The notes: generated by a model not told the origin, from the letters alone. Positions 42,369 through 55,024 are shown, numbered from the stretch's first letter. The stretch: DNA of 64,000 nt from Diploscapter coronatus (GCA_964036155.1 OZ038423.1:66665249-66729248), one strand, 5' to 3'. Translations and numbers: made by a program.

Positions 42369-42724
42369 ATACTCGAGTTGTTATTCTTGAGGACATTAGT
42401 AGTTTTGTAGCGACAGTTACTTGCCAATTTATCTACCCTGCTACGAATTTCACTTGATATTAGTTGTTGTGATCTGAATTCGGTATTTTGAGTTTGTGAA
42501 GCGATAATAAATTCGATTCGCTGGTCTACGTGTAGAAATGAGTTTCATCAAGTTTAAATAGATAGTATTTAGCTTTGTGTTGCTGTAATATCACATTTGA
42601 TTGATGGCAGTAATTTTTCATGAGGTTTAAGCTATCAATTGGATAGATTAAAATCTAAACTGATAGAATCAACTGATCAGCAGCATCGCTATTATTTTTG
42701 AACAACAAATATTCGTTTGTAATT
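42369..42724. other. Short spacer between mif-2 and the transthyretin-like gene
   Basis: Contains the mif-2 3' UTR and its poly(A) signal. Nothing further was recognised. Confidence 0.4.
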
Positions 42725-43969
42725 ATGCTTTTACTCTTAAAACTTTCTATACTATTTTCTATAGCGTATTTTTGCTATTCTACTGTTTACAATACGAGTA
42801 TGTAGACTTTTCAATTTTAGTTTATTTTTTTTTAATTAAAAGAACTTTCAATGAATTTATATTTATGGGCTAATTGGTTAGAAAACATGAACTTTAAAGA
42901 ATAAAACTTCAATTCGGCAATATTATGAGGGTATTTTAGGGGGTGAACCAGTATTTGGGTCCAATGGAAGAAGGTATCCTGGAGGGAGGTATGATTATAT
43001 GGAATTTCTTTTTGGTAAGTGGCATTCAATGCCTTACTTTAGAGCTTTCCACGTCGATCGCCTAAGTCTCAGATTCTCATTGCACTAATCAAACAATAGT
43101 TTTCATGAACTACAATTTAGACTATCCTGAGGGTACATTATACGAACAAAATGTTCGAGCTAAGGGAGAATTACTTTGCGCTGGAGCTCCATATGAAAAT
43201 GCACATGATAAGCAAATGTAAGATCTACATTATTGAATAACCCAGGTCCGTTATTCGAATGTTATTATTTGACGAGTAAAACGTATTATTCAGAACAGAA
43301 ATATATCGCAGTTAGTAAAAGTTTTAATCCGCTCAGCGAAAATTATAATAACTATTATGCCTAAAGAATGAATAAAGTATAATTCTAATTCAGAAGACAG
43401 TGATCCAACAATTGATGTTAGGAGAACAAACGAAAATGGAACATTTTATCTGATAGCAGTAGATAGATGGTGCATGTCTGGTATATATGTCAACGAGACG
43501 AAGCTCTTCATTTACCACACTTGTCAAGTTAATGAAACAGTAAGTCTAAAATAGTTATCGTATTTGTTCCGCAAGTCTTGTCCTTCTAGAAACATGCGCA
43601 ATTGCTAAATGTTAGTGGCTCTTCCTTCTTCCACTATAAATAGATAGAGAAGAAAAGGAAGAATTACTAACATTTAGCATTAGAGCACGTTTCTAGGAGG
43701 ACAAGATTTGTAGAGATAATGCGATAACACTGAATAACCTACGAATAATCATCACCGATAAAAAAACAACATAATGCGTATAACGAAAAATTCAGGATTG
43801 CACGAGAAAAGTAGAAATTGAAATTCCAACTACATACGTTAACTTTGAAGACATTTACCCCCAAAAAGTGTACGACATCGGAACCTTGAATCTAGAAAAG
43901 GAACAGCCCAATGAGACTTTGGAATGCACAAATTCAACCAACATTGACTATGATGGAAGTTTGCTGTAA
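42725..43969 (+). CDS. Transthyretin-like (TTR) secreted protein
   Basis: Exons: 42725-42797, 42940-43014, 43121-43217, 43401-43539, 43796-43969; all in phase, 185 aa. A signal peptide (MLLLLKLSILFSIAYFCYS) precedes the nematode TTR-like fold: VRAKGELLCAGAPYENA, TNENGTFYLIA, LFIYHTC, RKVEIEIPTTYVN and KVYDIGTLNLE. The Cys pairs expected in the family are present. This large nematode-specific family is secreted; C. elegans TTR-52 bridges phosphatidylserine to an engulfment receptor, but most members have no known ligand. Intron 4 carries a 175-bp foldback element. Confidence 0.88.
43554..43728. repeat. 175-bp near-complete foldback in the TTR-like intron
   Basis: The two halves are imperfect reverse complements over about 70 bp each. 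43554-43623 pairs with 43660-43728, including GCTAAATGTTAGT/ACTAACATTTAGC and TCTTGTCC/GGACAAGA, and purine/pyrimidine tracts pair near the loop. It could be a MITE or a hairpin-RNA locus. Confidence 0.65.
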
Positions 43970-44833
43970 AATCTTCTAGCATTGATTTTGATTGCGAAAA
44001 GAACAAATTTCTATGTTTGACAGAAAAATCTCGATTCCTCGCGACTTTTCCTTTATAAGCAAAATAGTACATAGAACATATATTCCACTCTATACCTCTT
44101 AATCGTAAACTTTTTGAGTCGCCACGTCGGAAAAAAAATCAGATTACCTTTCTGACGTCACATATTCTTATTCTATTTTGCATGTTCTGATATTGTAAGA
44201 TTTTCAACTGGCTATTGTATCGATCAAATGAAGTGACAATTCGCGTGTGTCAAAAAGCGCCTTGCGAAAAATGCGAGCATATTGCGCGTCACGACCATGC
44301 GCAAAGAGGGAGGCTAGAGCACTGAAGAAAAGAGAGTCAGTGGGGAACAATAAAAAAAGCGGTACGCAATTTCCTCCACCTCTCTTGCCTTTTTCCTGTT
44401 TTTCAACATACGAACTTTCATCTCGTTTGATCCGAATAATATTACTTCGATAATTATTCGAAATATATTTCGCTTTTGTCAGTTTTCATCAATCGAGTAA
44501 TAAATTGGTCTGCTCTCATCATTTTACACTGAAGTAATCAAAAAATTAACTTTTCCCTTATCAGGTCGGCTGCCATTTGGTAGCCCGAAATAAAAGAGAA
44601 TAGAGATTCATTGACGAAACAGAAAAAGAAAGATAACACATCCTCCAAACAGAGGGAGAAGCTCCTGGTTGGGGAATTATAGAAGTGCAGCGATAAATTG
44701 ATAATTGATAACGAAGCAGAAAAGTCAATGCATTTCGTGTCGACCTTAAAATTTTGGTTTCAGAAAATTCCGCTTTCATTCTAAACTAAACTATTTTCTT
44801 TTGGTTGATTTTTCAGGGCAAATTCAACCGAAA
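43970..44833. other. Promoter region of the aspartic protease gene
   Basis: AT-rich intergenic DNA with several GATA motifs, the clearest listed separately. TTTTTCAG just before 44817 is a leader-acceptor candidate. No gene was recognised. Confidence 0.45.
44557..44564 (-). promoter_or_regulatory. Intestinal-type GATA site upstream of the aspartic protease
   Basis: CTTATCAG is the complement of CTGATAAG, the extended TGATAA site typical of C. elegans ELT-2 targets. It lies about 270 bp upstream of the protease ATG. Intestinal expression of pepsin-like proteases makes this a sensible site, but its use is inference. Confidence 0.4.
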
Positions 44834-47800
44834 ATGAAGCTGCTCGTAGCACTTTGTCTGGTGGGTTTTAGCTATGCCGTCGTCGTCAAAATCCCGATGG
44901 AAAGGATAAAATCAATTCGAGAACAACTAATTCAAAAGGTAAAAAATAAACTTATTCATTACTCACCGGGAAAATCATGATGGATAAAATGCCACAAACA
45001 ACAACATCGTCTTAAAAAAACCAGCTGCGCCATAATTTAAATTTTCAGTTAGAAAACTGAATTTCGATATCTAAAATTAAAATTCAAATATCATTGATTA
45101 ACATTCATATCTCGGCGTGAAGTATCTAAATCTACTTTCGAAGTTAATTGAAATAACAACTCACAGCACAAACATTCAGGGCCAATGGCAACAATTCGAA
45201 GAGCGACGAGCTCGATTGAGTAATCTGATTAGTGGATCGCAAATCGGATACGATTACACTGATACTGAATACATCGGAAACGTCTCTATCGGAACACCAC
45301 CGCAACAATTCAGAGTTATTCTTGATACCGGATCTTCAGGTAACGTGAACGTCGATTCAATTCTTGATCAATAAAAATGTTTATTTAGATCTGTGGGTGC
45401 CCGATGTTTCCTGCGGAGGAATTCCTGGGTAATTCATTTCATGTGATTTTTTATAGTTGTACTATATTTTAGATGCCCTGATTATTGCACGGCTCTTCAG
45501 GATGAGTGCTCGGAGTTTTGCAACGTGACTGCTGGGTAAGAACCGAGTTTGGGAATATTGGCACTAAGCCATTATTTCATATGCATCCGAATCCGATTTT
45601 TCACATGTTTCCTTACTCCTACATATTTCCAGCGGGATCGTTTCTGAACACGAAATGCTAGACTTTTGATCTTCATAACAAAAAGTCCAAATTTGACCTC
45701 TTATTGAAAGTTTAAAAAAATGCTCAGATTTCATAAATTTTACCAAATTTAAGCTGCTGCAAATACGTGCACACCACACCGAGAAGTCCTTTGAATCGGG
45801 CTATTCTCAGCAACGTCAGACGACCCACCATCTTCGCTGACAATCCTTGTGGTCAGTTCAATTCAGTATCGAAGAAGAGAATTCCTCAAAATCTTCAGAC
45901 CAGAAGGTTCGCTTCGACAGTAGCCAGTCGTCGACCTACTCCTACGACGGAGCCCATTGGAGCATCCAGTATGGAACTGGCTCGGCAGTCGGATTTCTCG
46001 GAAGCGACAAAATCTGCGTAAGAATGAAATTCTTGTGATAGTTGATTATTTGAGTTGATAATATGGACTCTTTGATTCTCGCTAGCAAAGTCGGAAGCTA
46101 AAATTGAGTGTCGCGAGAAAATGAATGGATTTTAAACGCCCTTGCGAAAATGCATGTAGATTTTGCAAGGATCGTGGAACTGCAATTTTATGGCCATAAA
46201 ATGAGAAAACTCGGAATTTGGTTAAAAAGAAGCATCGTTGGAATAAACCCCTTTTATTAGGAAAGTCGAGTCTAATTGTTTATTAAACTATGCAATATCT
46301 GTGGTGATTCTAGTTGACACAGGCGATTTATTAGCTGGAGATGTTGGCAGAACGTTCAGAACAGCCACAGGTCTAGCGCCACTTGTCGTGCTTGACATTG
46401 ACCAATTTTGAAGCTCTTTGTGAGCACTTCTAAATCTTCTGCGTCGTTTCTTGAAATCATCGATTTCATACCTGTTCAACAGTAAATATGGCAGAATGAT
46501 AGAGTCGAAAAATAGAAGATTGATACTTTCGAAGATGAGCAAACTTATCGGCGAACTAGCATCTACTGACATGTGCTCCCAAGTTAGATAGAATATGAAC
46601 TCAAGAATGACCATTGTTGCGACCTCAAAATCATCGATTAAAGCGGTGCTAATTTTGATAGCTTGAAACATTATTGAATCTTGAGAAATAGCATGCAAAT
46701 GAACAATAACGCTTCTAAGCATTTTTAAACCTTGAATTTTGTCTTGCCAAATTGCAACAACTTCTCAGCGAAACTTGTGCCTATCCGGGCCGATCCGGGC
46801 GGATGTCGGCAGTTTTTTGCCGACCAACACCAATCCGCTCGGATCCGTGTTGGTCGGCAATTTTTATCTGGTAAAACTGCCGACCAACTCGGATTGAATT
46901 GCCGACCGACTCGGATAACTGCCGACCGACTCGGGTCCACTCGGATTGAATTGCCTATCTGGGCAGAGCGACATACCGATAGGCAATTCACAGAATTGCC
47001 AACCCGCCCGGATAGGCACAAGTTTCGCTGAGATAGTTAAAATGTATCCAGGTGGCGAAAATATCGTCCAAAAATCAATTTTAAAATTCGAAATTTGGAC
47101 GGAATAAATTTCACACGCTCGATGAGTTTTTTTTTTTTTTATAAAAAAGCGCAGTGTTGCGAACAGAGAATTGATTTTAAAAATTACATAAATAAGGGCT
47201 GTGAGTATTTTTGCATTTCTATTGAACTTTTGATCTTCTGAACTCTTAAGTTAGAAATAGTCCGAACTTTGAACCATGTGAGAAATAATTCGAGAAATTT
47301 TGTGGATATATTTTTACGGATATCACACTTCCGAATCTAAATTTCATCAGTCAAATTTTCCAAATAAGAGCCTAAAGAAATTACGAAATTTTTCTAGCAA
47401 AGAAAAACTTCGAGAGTTTTCAGCTCGGCAATACCTCTGTCTGCAACACTCAGAAGTTCGGACAGGCCACTGAAATCGCTGACTTTTTCTCTGGACAGCC
47501 TTTCGATGGTAAGGTTTTTTTTTGCGATTTTTATTCATCAAGCTAACACATTTCAGGAATCTTTGGAATGGCGTGGCCTCAGCTGTCCGAGCAGAAAGTG
47601 AATCCCCTGCTCTTCCAAGTCATGAACCAACTCGACAAACCGCTCTTCATGGTTTGGCTCGACGAGTAAGAAACCATTTATTTTAGAAAATTTATTTGAA
47701 TATATGATGTTCATAGACAAAGACATGTTGTGGAGATTTTTTCTGGCATATTTTTCATCTGGTTGACATAGATCATCACAAAAGGATAGAGTGTTAGAGA

Positions 47801-49121
47801 AAAAATGAATATCTCAAAGATGAAAACGAAACTTCGAATTACCTATTTCTAATTTTAAAACTTCGCGGCTGTTATGCTCAGTTTGAAATGGCGCTAATTT
47901 AGACGTGGTCCATCTTCTCAAGGCACCGCAGCAGCTCTGTTCACTTACGGAGCAATGGACACAGCCAACTGCGACACGGCTGTCAGCTACGTCCCTCTCA
48001 GCTCTCAGACTTACTGGCAATACGCCATCCAAGGAGTTTCTGCCGCATCTTATTCGAATCGCCAGACTTATCAGGCAAGATTTTTTCTACTTCGAAGGGA
48101 TGAAATCTTGTTGATTTATCAAACAATAACAATGAAACTAATGTCACGAAGCCCCTCGACAGATTAATGATTCTGAAATACATTATTTTTCTTATGATAC
48201 GAAGTCCTACTTGAGCAGACCGGAAATCTCTGCATATTTTTCTAATTTCCTCTTGGCTATTTTTAAGAAACAATTTTCAGGTAATTTCTGACACGGGCAC
48301 TAGTTTGATTGGAGCTCCTGTAGCTGTGGTCGATGGAATCGGAAAGGCTCTCGGCGGCACATACGATCCCTTTGTCGGAGCGGTAACTTACAAGATTCTA
48401 ATTTTTATGGCGATGTATTTTTCAGTATACGTTGCCTTGTGGCTCAACCCCTGCTGATATCGTTCTGACAATCAATCAGAACACCTACAAAATGAGCTAT
48501 AAACAATACTTCGTAAGTTTGCTAGAAGTGCGCAATAAAAACAAAGCAAATGAGAAACGAGGAAAAATTGACAAAATCATTCCGCATGCTGGCCGATGCA
48601 GAAATAGAGTTTCGAGGATTTTGAAAAATCAAATACAACTTCGGGTCTGAATTTTTCAAATCCCCCCTTCCTCTCGTTATGCATTAATGAGTGCTAGTGC
48701 AAGATGGCCAGTGAACTATTTATGCTCATAACATCGCGATGCAATGGACTAGTTGAAATCGGAAGTCTATTTTCAACTTCCAGATTCAACTTGACCAGTA
48801 TTGCCTGATCGGATTCTTCTACATGGGTGGTGGCGGCTTTGGGTAAGAAATTTTTGATTTGTGGCACATCAGTATGTGAAATTTGGTGTGCTACGAATCA
48901 AAATTTAGTCGGTAGTTAATGAAACTCAAGATCTATTTTAAGACCTCAGTGGATTCTAGGAGGTGGGTTTGAAAATTATGTGAAGTTTGAAGTTCCTTCT
49001 TGAAACTCCCGAACTTCTGTGTTATGAACCCATTTCAGACCCATTCATTCGCGCTCAATGCCATGTGTTCGACATGAAGAATGCCCGCGTCGGTTTCGCC
49101 ACTGCACACCACAGCAGCTAA
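44834..49121 (+). CDS. asp: Pepsin-type aspartic protease (asp family)
   Basis: Exons: 44834-44938, 45180-45339, 45389-45428, 45473-45535, 45754-45848, 45899-46017, 47424-47508, 47557-47665, 47903-48074, 48281-48382, 48426-48512, 48784-48842, 48943-48962, 49039-49121; in phase, 432 aa. A signal peptide ([15 protein letters not shown]) and pro-segment precede two catalytic Asp motifs: DTGSSDLWVP (split by intron 2) and [11 protein letters not shown]. The flap [13 protein letters not shown] is intact. Cys-rich inserts resemble C. elegans gut ASPs. Likely a secreted or lysosomal digestive protease. Intron 9 uses a GC donor and exon 13 is 20 nt. Intron 6 is 1.4 kb and holds an inserted element and an antisense receptor fragment. 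AATAAA at about 49189 follows. Confidence 0.94.
46288..46722 (-). pseudogene. Seven-TM chemoreceptor-like 3' fragment, antisense in the protease intron
   Basis: A 144-codon open frame has two strongly hydrophobic segments (around [15 protein letters not shown] and [21 protein letters not shown]), then a basic cytoplasmic-type tail ([16 protein letters not shown]) and a Ser/Thr-rich end. This is the look of TM6-TM7 plus tail of a nematode serpentine receptor. No upstream exons with the other helices were found. It is probably a nested fragment or pseudogene; family assignment is uncertain. Confidence 0.4.
46763..47033. mobile_element. 271-bp GC-rich element with 27-bp perfect TIRs
   Basis: 46763-46789 and 47007-47033 are perfect 27-bp reverse complements (outer TCTCAGCGAAACTTGTGCC). 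The interior is made of repeated GCCGACC...CTCGG words and has its own 14-bp inverted repeat (TTGCCGACCAACAC). It is much more GC-rich than the surrounding intron. It looks like a non-autonomous DNA element; no coding sequence and no clear target duplication were seen. Confidence 0.7.
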
Positions 49122-49390
49122 ATTCAAGCATCACAAAATCATCGACAATTAGAGCTCGATACTTTGTTACATATTCTCGTCGATTTTCAATAAATTTCAT
49201 TTTAAATTTTCGACCTTTCAACAACAAAAATCAACAACGTTTGTTCTAACAGAAACAACTGCTCTTTGTATCTTGTAGGTTATGAATGTTTGCTTCTTTC
49301 CGCCAGCCAATTGCAAAAGTTCAGGTGAAGATTCGAATGAGTCAGAGGTTTGTGGCGTTTCTATAATTTTACAATTGATGTTTCGTGAGT

Positions 49391-52300
49391 TTATTTTAAT
49401 TTTACCTTAGCGTACTGCTCCAAGTCCTTGATCATGTGCATATCCGGTTCTGGATAGTTTCCGCCGAATTTCTGCACGGCCTGATTCAACAATTCCCACG
49501 GCTTTCTGAAATTATCGTCCCTTTCGAACACAATCATTCTCCATCAAAGATAAAGTTGATCTTCACGAATCAATTATGTAACAAATTTGTGAATGCTATG
49601 TAATTTTTAGCTTATCACGTGTGAAAATAATAAATTTTCAAAAATCTAATATTTGGATTCTTTACCTGGTAGAAAGTTGCGGATCCAGTTTGTGCGGCCC
49701 GGTTGAAGTGACCGAGTTGAGCAAGTTATTTGCGAATTGGCCGATTGCTTTCTCCCGTTTCTGCAAAATGCCATCATTTGGATGAAAAATTGATAGTGCA
49801 TGGATTTTTCTTTCAATGTAAAAATTTGACAATTTTACTCGAAATTGGCAGTAGTTTTGATAAGAGCCTACCTTTCTGAGCAACTTGAGTTCCTCTCTGA
49901 TCGACTCGCTGAGCGCATTCGCCAGATCGGGGTTGTCCACATCTGCTCGGAAAATAGCACCTGTGCCCAGAGGAGCTGAGGAACCACCCCGAACGCCTTC
50001 TTCTTCGTCCTCTTCAACTAGCAAGTTCAATTTGGGATGACCCTGAAAATTTTTGTAGTTAGTAAAAATAATTGAAAACGTCGATTTGAATTACCCGATC
50101 TCTTCTTTTAGTTGTTTTGAAAATAATCGAAGAAAATGGAAACTATCTTACGATGAAGAACGTGCGAATGAGCGAGAGAATCGTGAGAGCGGCCACGTCG
50201 TCCGTCAGACAGGCACAGCACAGGAGACGCTTCACAAAGGCTGCAACTCGGGGAAGGGGAACCTGAAAAGAAAGATTACAAAGCCGTTTTTTATCTATCA
50301 GAATCCGAAGATGACATTTCGATTTCAACGAATTTGAATTGTATTACATTTTTGCAAATTTTATCGTCCAAGGATCCATAAAATCGATTAAAACTCTAGT
50401 TCACCTGCTTCCTCCTGTCCAAAATCATGATATGCAGCGTTTTCGTGAGAACGAGCAATTGAGTGTGGCGATTTTCTGGCTTCTTCTCGAGTGGGAGCAA
50501 ATTCAGAAGGGAATAGATGCTTCTGAAAATAAGTATTTTTAGAGAAAAAACGAATCTGAACTATAGAATGTTACTTGTAGAATCTGCCGGGATCGATGTT
50601 GAGCAGCTGGCCTTCCCCAGACAGAATCACGAATGCAGTGTGGATGGAATGCAGGCGGTCGACAACCCGGAGATCCTGCAATTTTAAAACTAAAAATAAT
50701 GAAATGAAAGCTAAGAACAAAAGTAGAGAAATGAGATTTCTATTTTAACAATACTTAGAATTTAGAATAGAACTGAAATTGGAATATCACCTTTCATCTC
50801 GCGCTGAGAAAAATTTCGAAAAAAAAACCAACCTCCCGATCGACCAAATCTTCCATAGTTGCAAGGATGTCGTCGAAGAACTCGATGCTCAGCAAGTGGG
50901 CGAATTTACTCAGACCTGTAAATTTGAATACTTTTGGTTAGCCTACTTATCGGAAAATAAAAAATTTTGAATTGAATTTTGTCTATTGGTTCGAATAAAA
51001 ACGCATACTGATACGAGTTATTTAGGAGGTTTTGCAAGAAAATAATCGATTAGAGCCATTTCTCTTCTGAAATATCAGATCCTGACCTTCAAGTGTAGGC
51101 TCGAGTAGAGAAACATTGGGCATTCGTTTGAGAATCGAGAAGAAACATTGGAAAATGTGCTTCATCGCTTCGGTCGCCTGAAAATTAGACTTTTAGCATT
51201 CATATTTCTTTCGATAAATCCAAAACTATGTAATTTGGAATTACGTGTTTAATTCAAATGGATAAATTGAAATTCGAATTATTGCATTTTCCGAAACAGG
51301 CTCCTGTAGAATTTTCGATTTTGCATAGCGAACTAGAGTTGGTGCGCAAAAATTGTAAAAATTTTCGAAAATACAACGAAATGATTTCAATTTCATTTAA
51401 AGATACAATAGTAATTTACCCGCTTGAGTTTAGTGCTGATGGATTCCTGAGCCTCGATCAACTTCAAGTCCGCTTCCACCCTTTCTAGCTGCTTCTTGTA
51501 CTGAAAAATACAAAGTATGCTAGTTTTAAAGAAGGACAGTTTTACCTTTCTCGTGGACTTGTTCTCCCTCTCCTGTTTGATCTGATACTTCTTCGCTGTC
51601 AGGCGACCCTTCTCATTGTGATTCTCTTCTTTTTTCACTTCCTAAAATTAGTTTAAAAATTTTAAAAATGAAAAGTTGAATACCGTAATATTAGCGTTAA
51701 GAAGAGTGGCGACGAGTTGAGCAGGAACACGGCCTTTTCGTTTGGTTATAATCGCAGAAATGCTTCTGAATTCACGAAATTTTAGGAAAATATATTTTTC
51801 GAAAGTGAATTGCAAATATTTTTTGTCAGAATGATGTTCTTCCATTTTTTCCGCAGAAAGAAGTAGAAAAATAATTTTTTACCTGGCAGTAAAAAGCGTC
51901 ATTTGCAGGTTGATGTCCTCTTTGAACACTCGTGAAATCGCACCACACACTTCTTCGACTACCTGAAAGATATAGTTATAGTCATAATTTAAAAATAATT
52001 TTTACCGTTTTATTCCTAGAAAGAGAAGTCCGGACCAACGCAGACACGATGTTTGTGGAGTAATTGAAATGAGGAGAGGAAAGCACCAAACGGGATACGG
52101 CCTGAAAACAAACATTCATGAAGAAATAACATGGCTCTTGCCCATTTTTGGAAACTCAAGAAAGTTAAAGGTTGAGTGACATTCTTCTTATACGGATGAA
52201 CAAAACAACAGTCAATTCAAATTGTGAATTTCCTGTAAAATAAGTAGACTTTACCAATATCTCGGAAGTTCGAGAAAATCAGTGGCTCTTATTGAAAATT

Positions 52301-54548
52301 TGGTTAAAGAACCATTCTTCCTAAGTCGAATTTTAACTCTTCTCACCTTGATACAAATCATGCCTAACTTGTAGGTGAACGTCGCCTCATCGATCACTTT
52401 GTCTTTGGCGCTGACTTCTGGAAATTTCTTTTTTTTCAAGAAAGCTGAAAAAGCCATACTTTTCATGAATCCCTCGCAGAATTGCAGGAACTTGAGGTAG
52501 TATCTAAGGAGAGTCTCCTCGTAACTAACTAACAGCTTCGTTTCCTTCTTCTGCTTCTGCTTCTTCTCCTCCTCAGTCTGAGGACGAATCGCGTAGCCAG
52601 GAATTATGTCCACGAGAACCTGAAATGAAATTTATTTTTGGAACCAATAAGTTGCCAGTTTTATTTTGAAAATGGAGACAAAATTAAAATGTTCGAAATA
52701 TTGTTCTATCTAGAAAAAATGTTGGAAAGTATATTTAGCTTTCTTCATTATTAGCGTCATTTTTTCTTCAAATAATTAGGCAAATTAAAAAAAAGAAGAT
52801 GAATTTGGGAAAATTATAAATTTGCCTGCAGAATACTAGCAGTTGCCAATTTCTGGATCGTCTCTCGCACAATCGGATGAGCGTTCTTGCCGACGCACAA
52901 GTGGTACAAATCTCGAAGGCGGTAAATCTGAAAATCAAACTTTTTCCGAGGAAAAATGAGAATATCTACATTTTCCTGAGGATTTTCGAGGAGCGAATGA
53001 GCGTAATCGGAGATTTTCTGCTTTGACTCTTCGATCAGCTCTTTTCTCTTCGCCAGCAACTGGGTGGCAGACAAGTGGGAATAGTTCTGAAATTTTATTG
53101 TCTAAAAATAGCAAAAAAAAAGCTTTCCGATAATAAAACATATAAAGAGACGACTAGATAGTGATAGATAAATTTTGCTTGAAAAATGATCGTTATTTTA
53201 TTTCCCTTCTGAAGGTCGTGTGAAATTTCAGAGTAATCATTTCAAAAATCTGCAAAAAAATACCTCGAATTCTTGCTTCACCTCCTTTTCTTCTTTCTCT
53301 TCTACTTCCTCCGATTCTTCTTCTTCTACTTGTTCGTCCTCTTGTTTGACTTCTCCCTTCTTTCGAGTTGGACGAACGATTGTGCCGTCCTGAATTTTGT
53401 TTAATTTAAAAAAAAAAAAGTACAAAATTCACCTTCAACTTGATAGGCAGCAACTCCTCCCTGTCGTCCTCAATTACACCCGCAAATCGACGTCGCTTTC
53501 GCTCGAGATCGTCTTCGCTATCGTCTGGAAATAAGTTGATTTATTCGATGAAATTTAGAGCATTACAATATTTCGAACAATTTTTGATTCCATTCAAATG
53601 ACGAAATTCAGGTTCAGAAAAAATATGAGAAATGTGTTTTAAAAAAAAAACAACCTTCCCCCTCAACGAATGCCTTCTTGGTCTCATCCCATCTCCTCTT
53701 CATCGAGGCAAAAGCACTGTGTTCCCAGTCGATGTCCGCATCCATCATGTCCAAAGGCAGCACTTCCTCTTCGTTCGCGTATTGTACCTCGCGCTCTGCC
53801 ACCCAGTCATCTTCGATCTGCGAAATAAAAATAATATGTAGAAACCGCAAATGGTTTTGGATAGTTTAGTTTTTTTTTTAAATGCTCTACTCCAAATAAT
53901 AAACTATGATGTAACTAAGAGACTCGTGAAGAAAAAAATACAAATCATTTTTGATCGAAAAGATGCCACCAAAATCGACTAGGAAAATGAACACGACTTC
54001 GTGGTATAAAAGTTCCGCGAGCACCTGTGTCCGCGCACTTTCTGACAAATTTTCTATGAACAACCACTTCTATGGGTGGTTCGTCGATTCTGATAGTGGT
54101 CCTTCGTGAACGCCGACTTTGAAGGGGCTTTCTTATTTTAGGATTTTCAATGACCACTTTTTGAACAAAATGAAAATACGAGGGGAGGGATTTGCGATCT
54201 CTAATTATATGCTTTAAAGTCGTTATCCTGACAAATGATTTGAAATAACGAAATATTCGTTTCAAGAATCTTTCAGTTTCCAAAAAAAATCAAGCAATCT
54301 GTTTATTCTGAGAAGTAGTCTAAATAAAAGTTTTCTAATTCCTACAAATTCAGAGAAAAACTCACATCCCTAGCCCTCTGGAGTGACTTGTGTGCCTTCT
54401 TCTTCTTGACCTCGGTGAGTTGACCGATGATCTTCTTGTTGACCTTCCCCTTTTTCCCCATTTTGTTGAGTCTCTTCACCGCCTTCTTCGACTTGTTCGT
54501 CCGCATCATTTTGAACTTCTCCTCGCGGGAGGCTGAGGCGAAACCCAT
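49391..54548 (-). CDS. noc3: Nucleolar complex protein 3 (NOC3), ribosome biogenesis
   Basis: About 20 exons reconstruct in phase to roughly 777 aa: 54548-54366, 53817-53655, 53524-53433, 53389-53264, 53086-52970, 52927-52826, 52619-52460, 52417-52347, 52101-52006, 51962-51883, 51765-51684, 51641-51546, 51500-51420, 51177-51087, 50915-50833, 50675-50575, 50522-50405, 50262-50152, 50042-49872, 49760-49666, 49505-49391. A Lys-rich N-terminus and acidic coiled region precede NOC3 blocks: [53 protein letters not shown]3 acts in pre-60S maturation. Intron 6 has a GC donor. The 42-nt intron at 52459-52418 is a multiple of 3 and could be retained. The stop at 49391-49393 could be bypassed by the GTAAAA donor just before it. 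Confidence 0.9.
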
Positions 54549-55024
54549 TTTCCTTGCTGAAAATTGAATATTACTAAAAAGATGGGGTTTTTAAAATAAA
54601 GTAATTTCTTGGAAATTCAAGCCAATCATAAAAATCTTACAGAAAAATTCCTTTTCAAATTTATTGCCCATTATAGTTTAAAGAAAAGAAAATACGCAAA
54701 CTTGATCAACACAACAACGAAACAGAAAATTGCTTAAAAAAATAATTATACTCGCTTGAAAATGGATTAAATTAGGTTAAATTAAATAAAGATGATAGTA
54801 ACTAGGCAAATTTCAGCTTTTCAAGGAAAAATATCTTCAAATTGTTGAAAAGCCGAGATTTTCCTATCCTTTCAAGACCAAAGAGAAAAGATCATGAATT
54901 TGTGGAGATTTAACCAGGTTTATTGGCTCACTGTAGTTACCACCCTCTTTTGAGAAGTAGTATGGAGAAGCGAGAGATGGTTAACTACAAGGGGCCGATT
55001 TGCGTGGTTGGATGGGATTGTCAT
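54549..55024. other. Intergenic between NOC3 start and SmD2 3' end
   Basis: AT-rich spacer between two minus-strand genes. TTTTCAG lies about 10 nt upstream of the NOC3 ATG, a leader-acceptor candidate. No gene or repeat was recognised. Confidence 0.45.
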
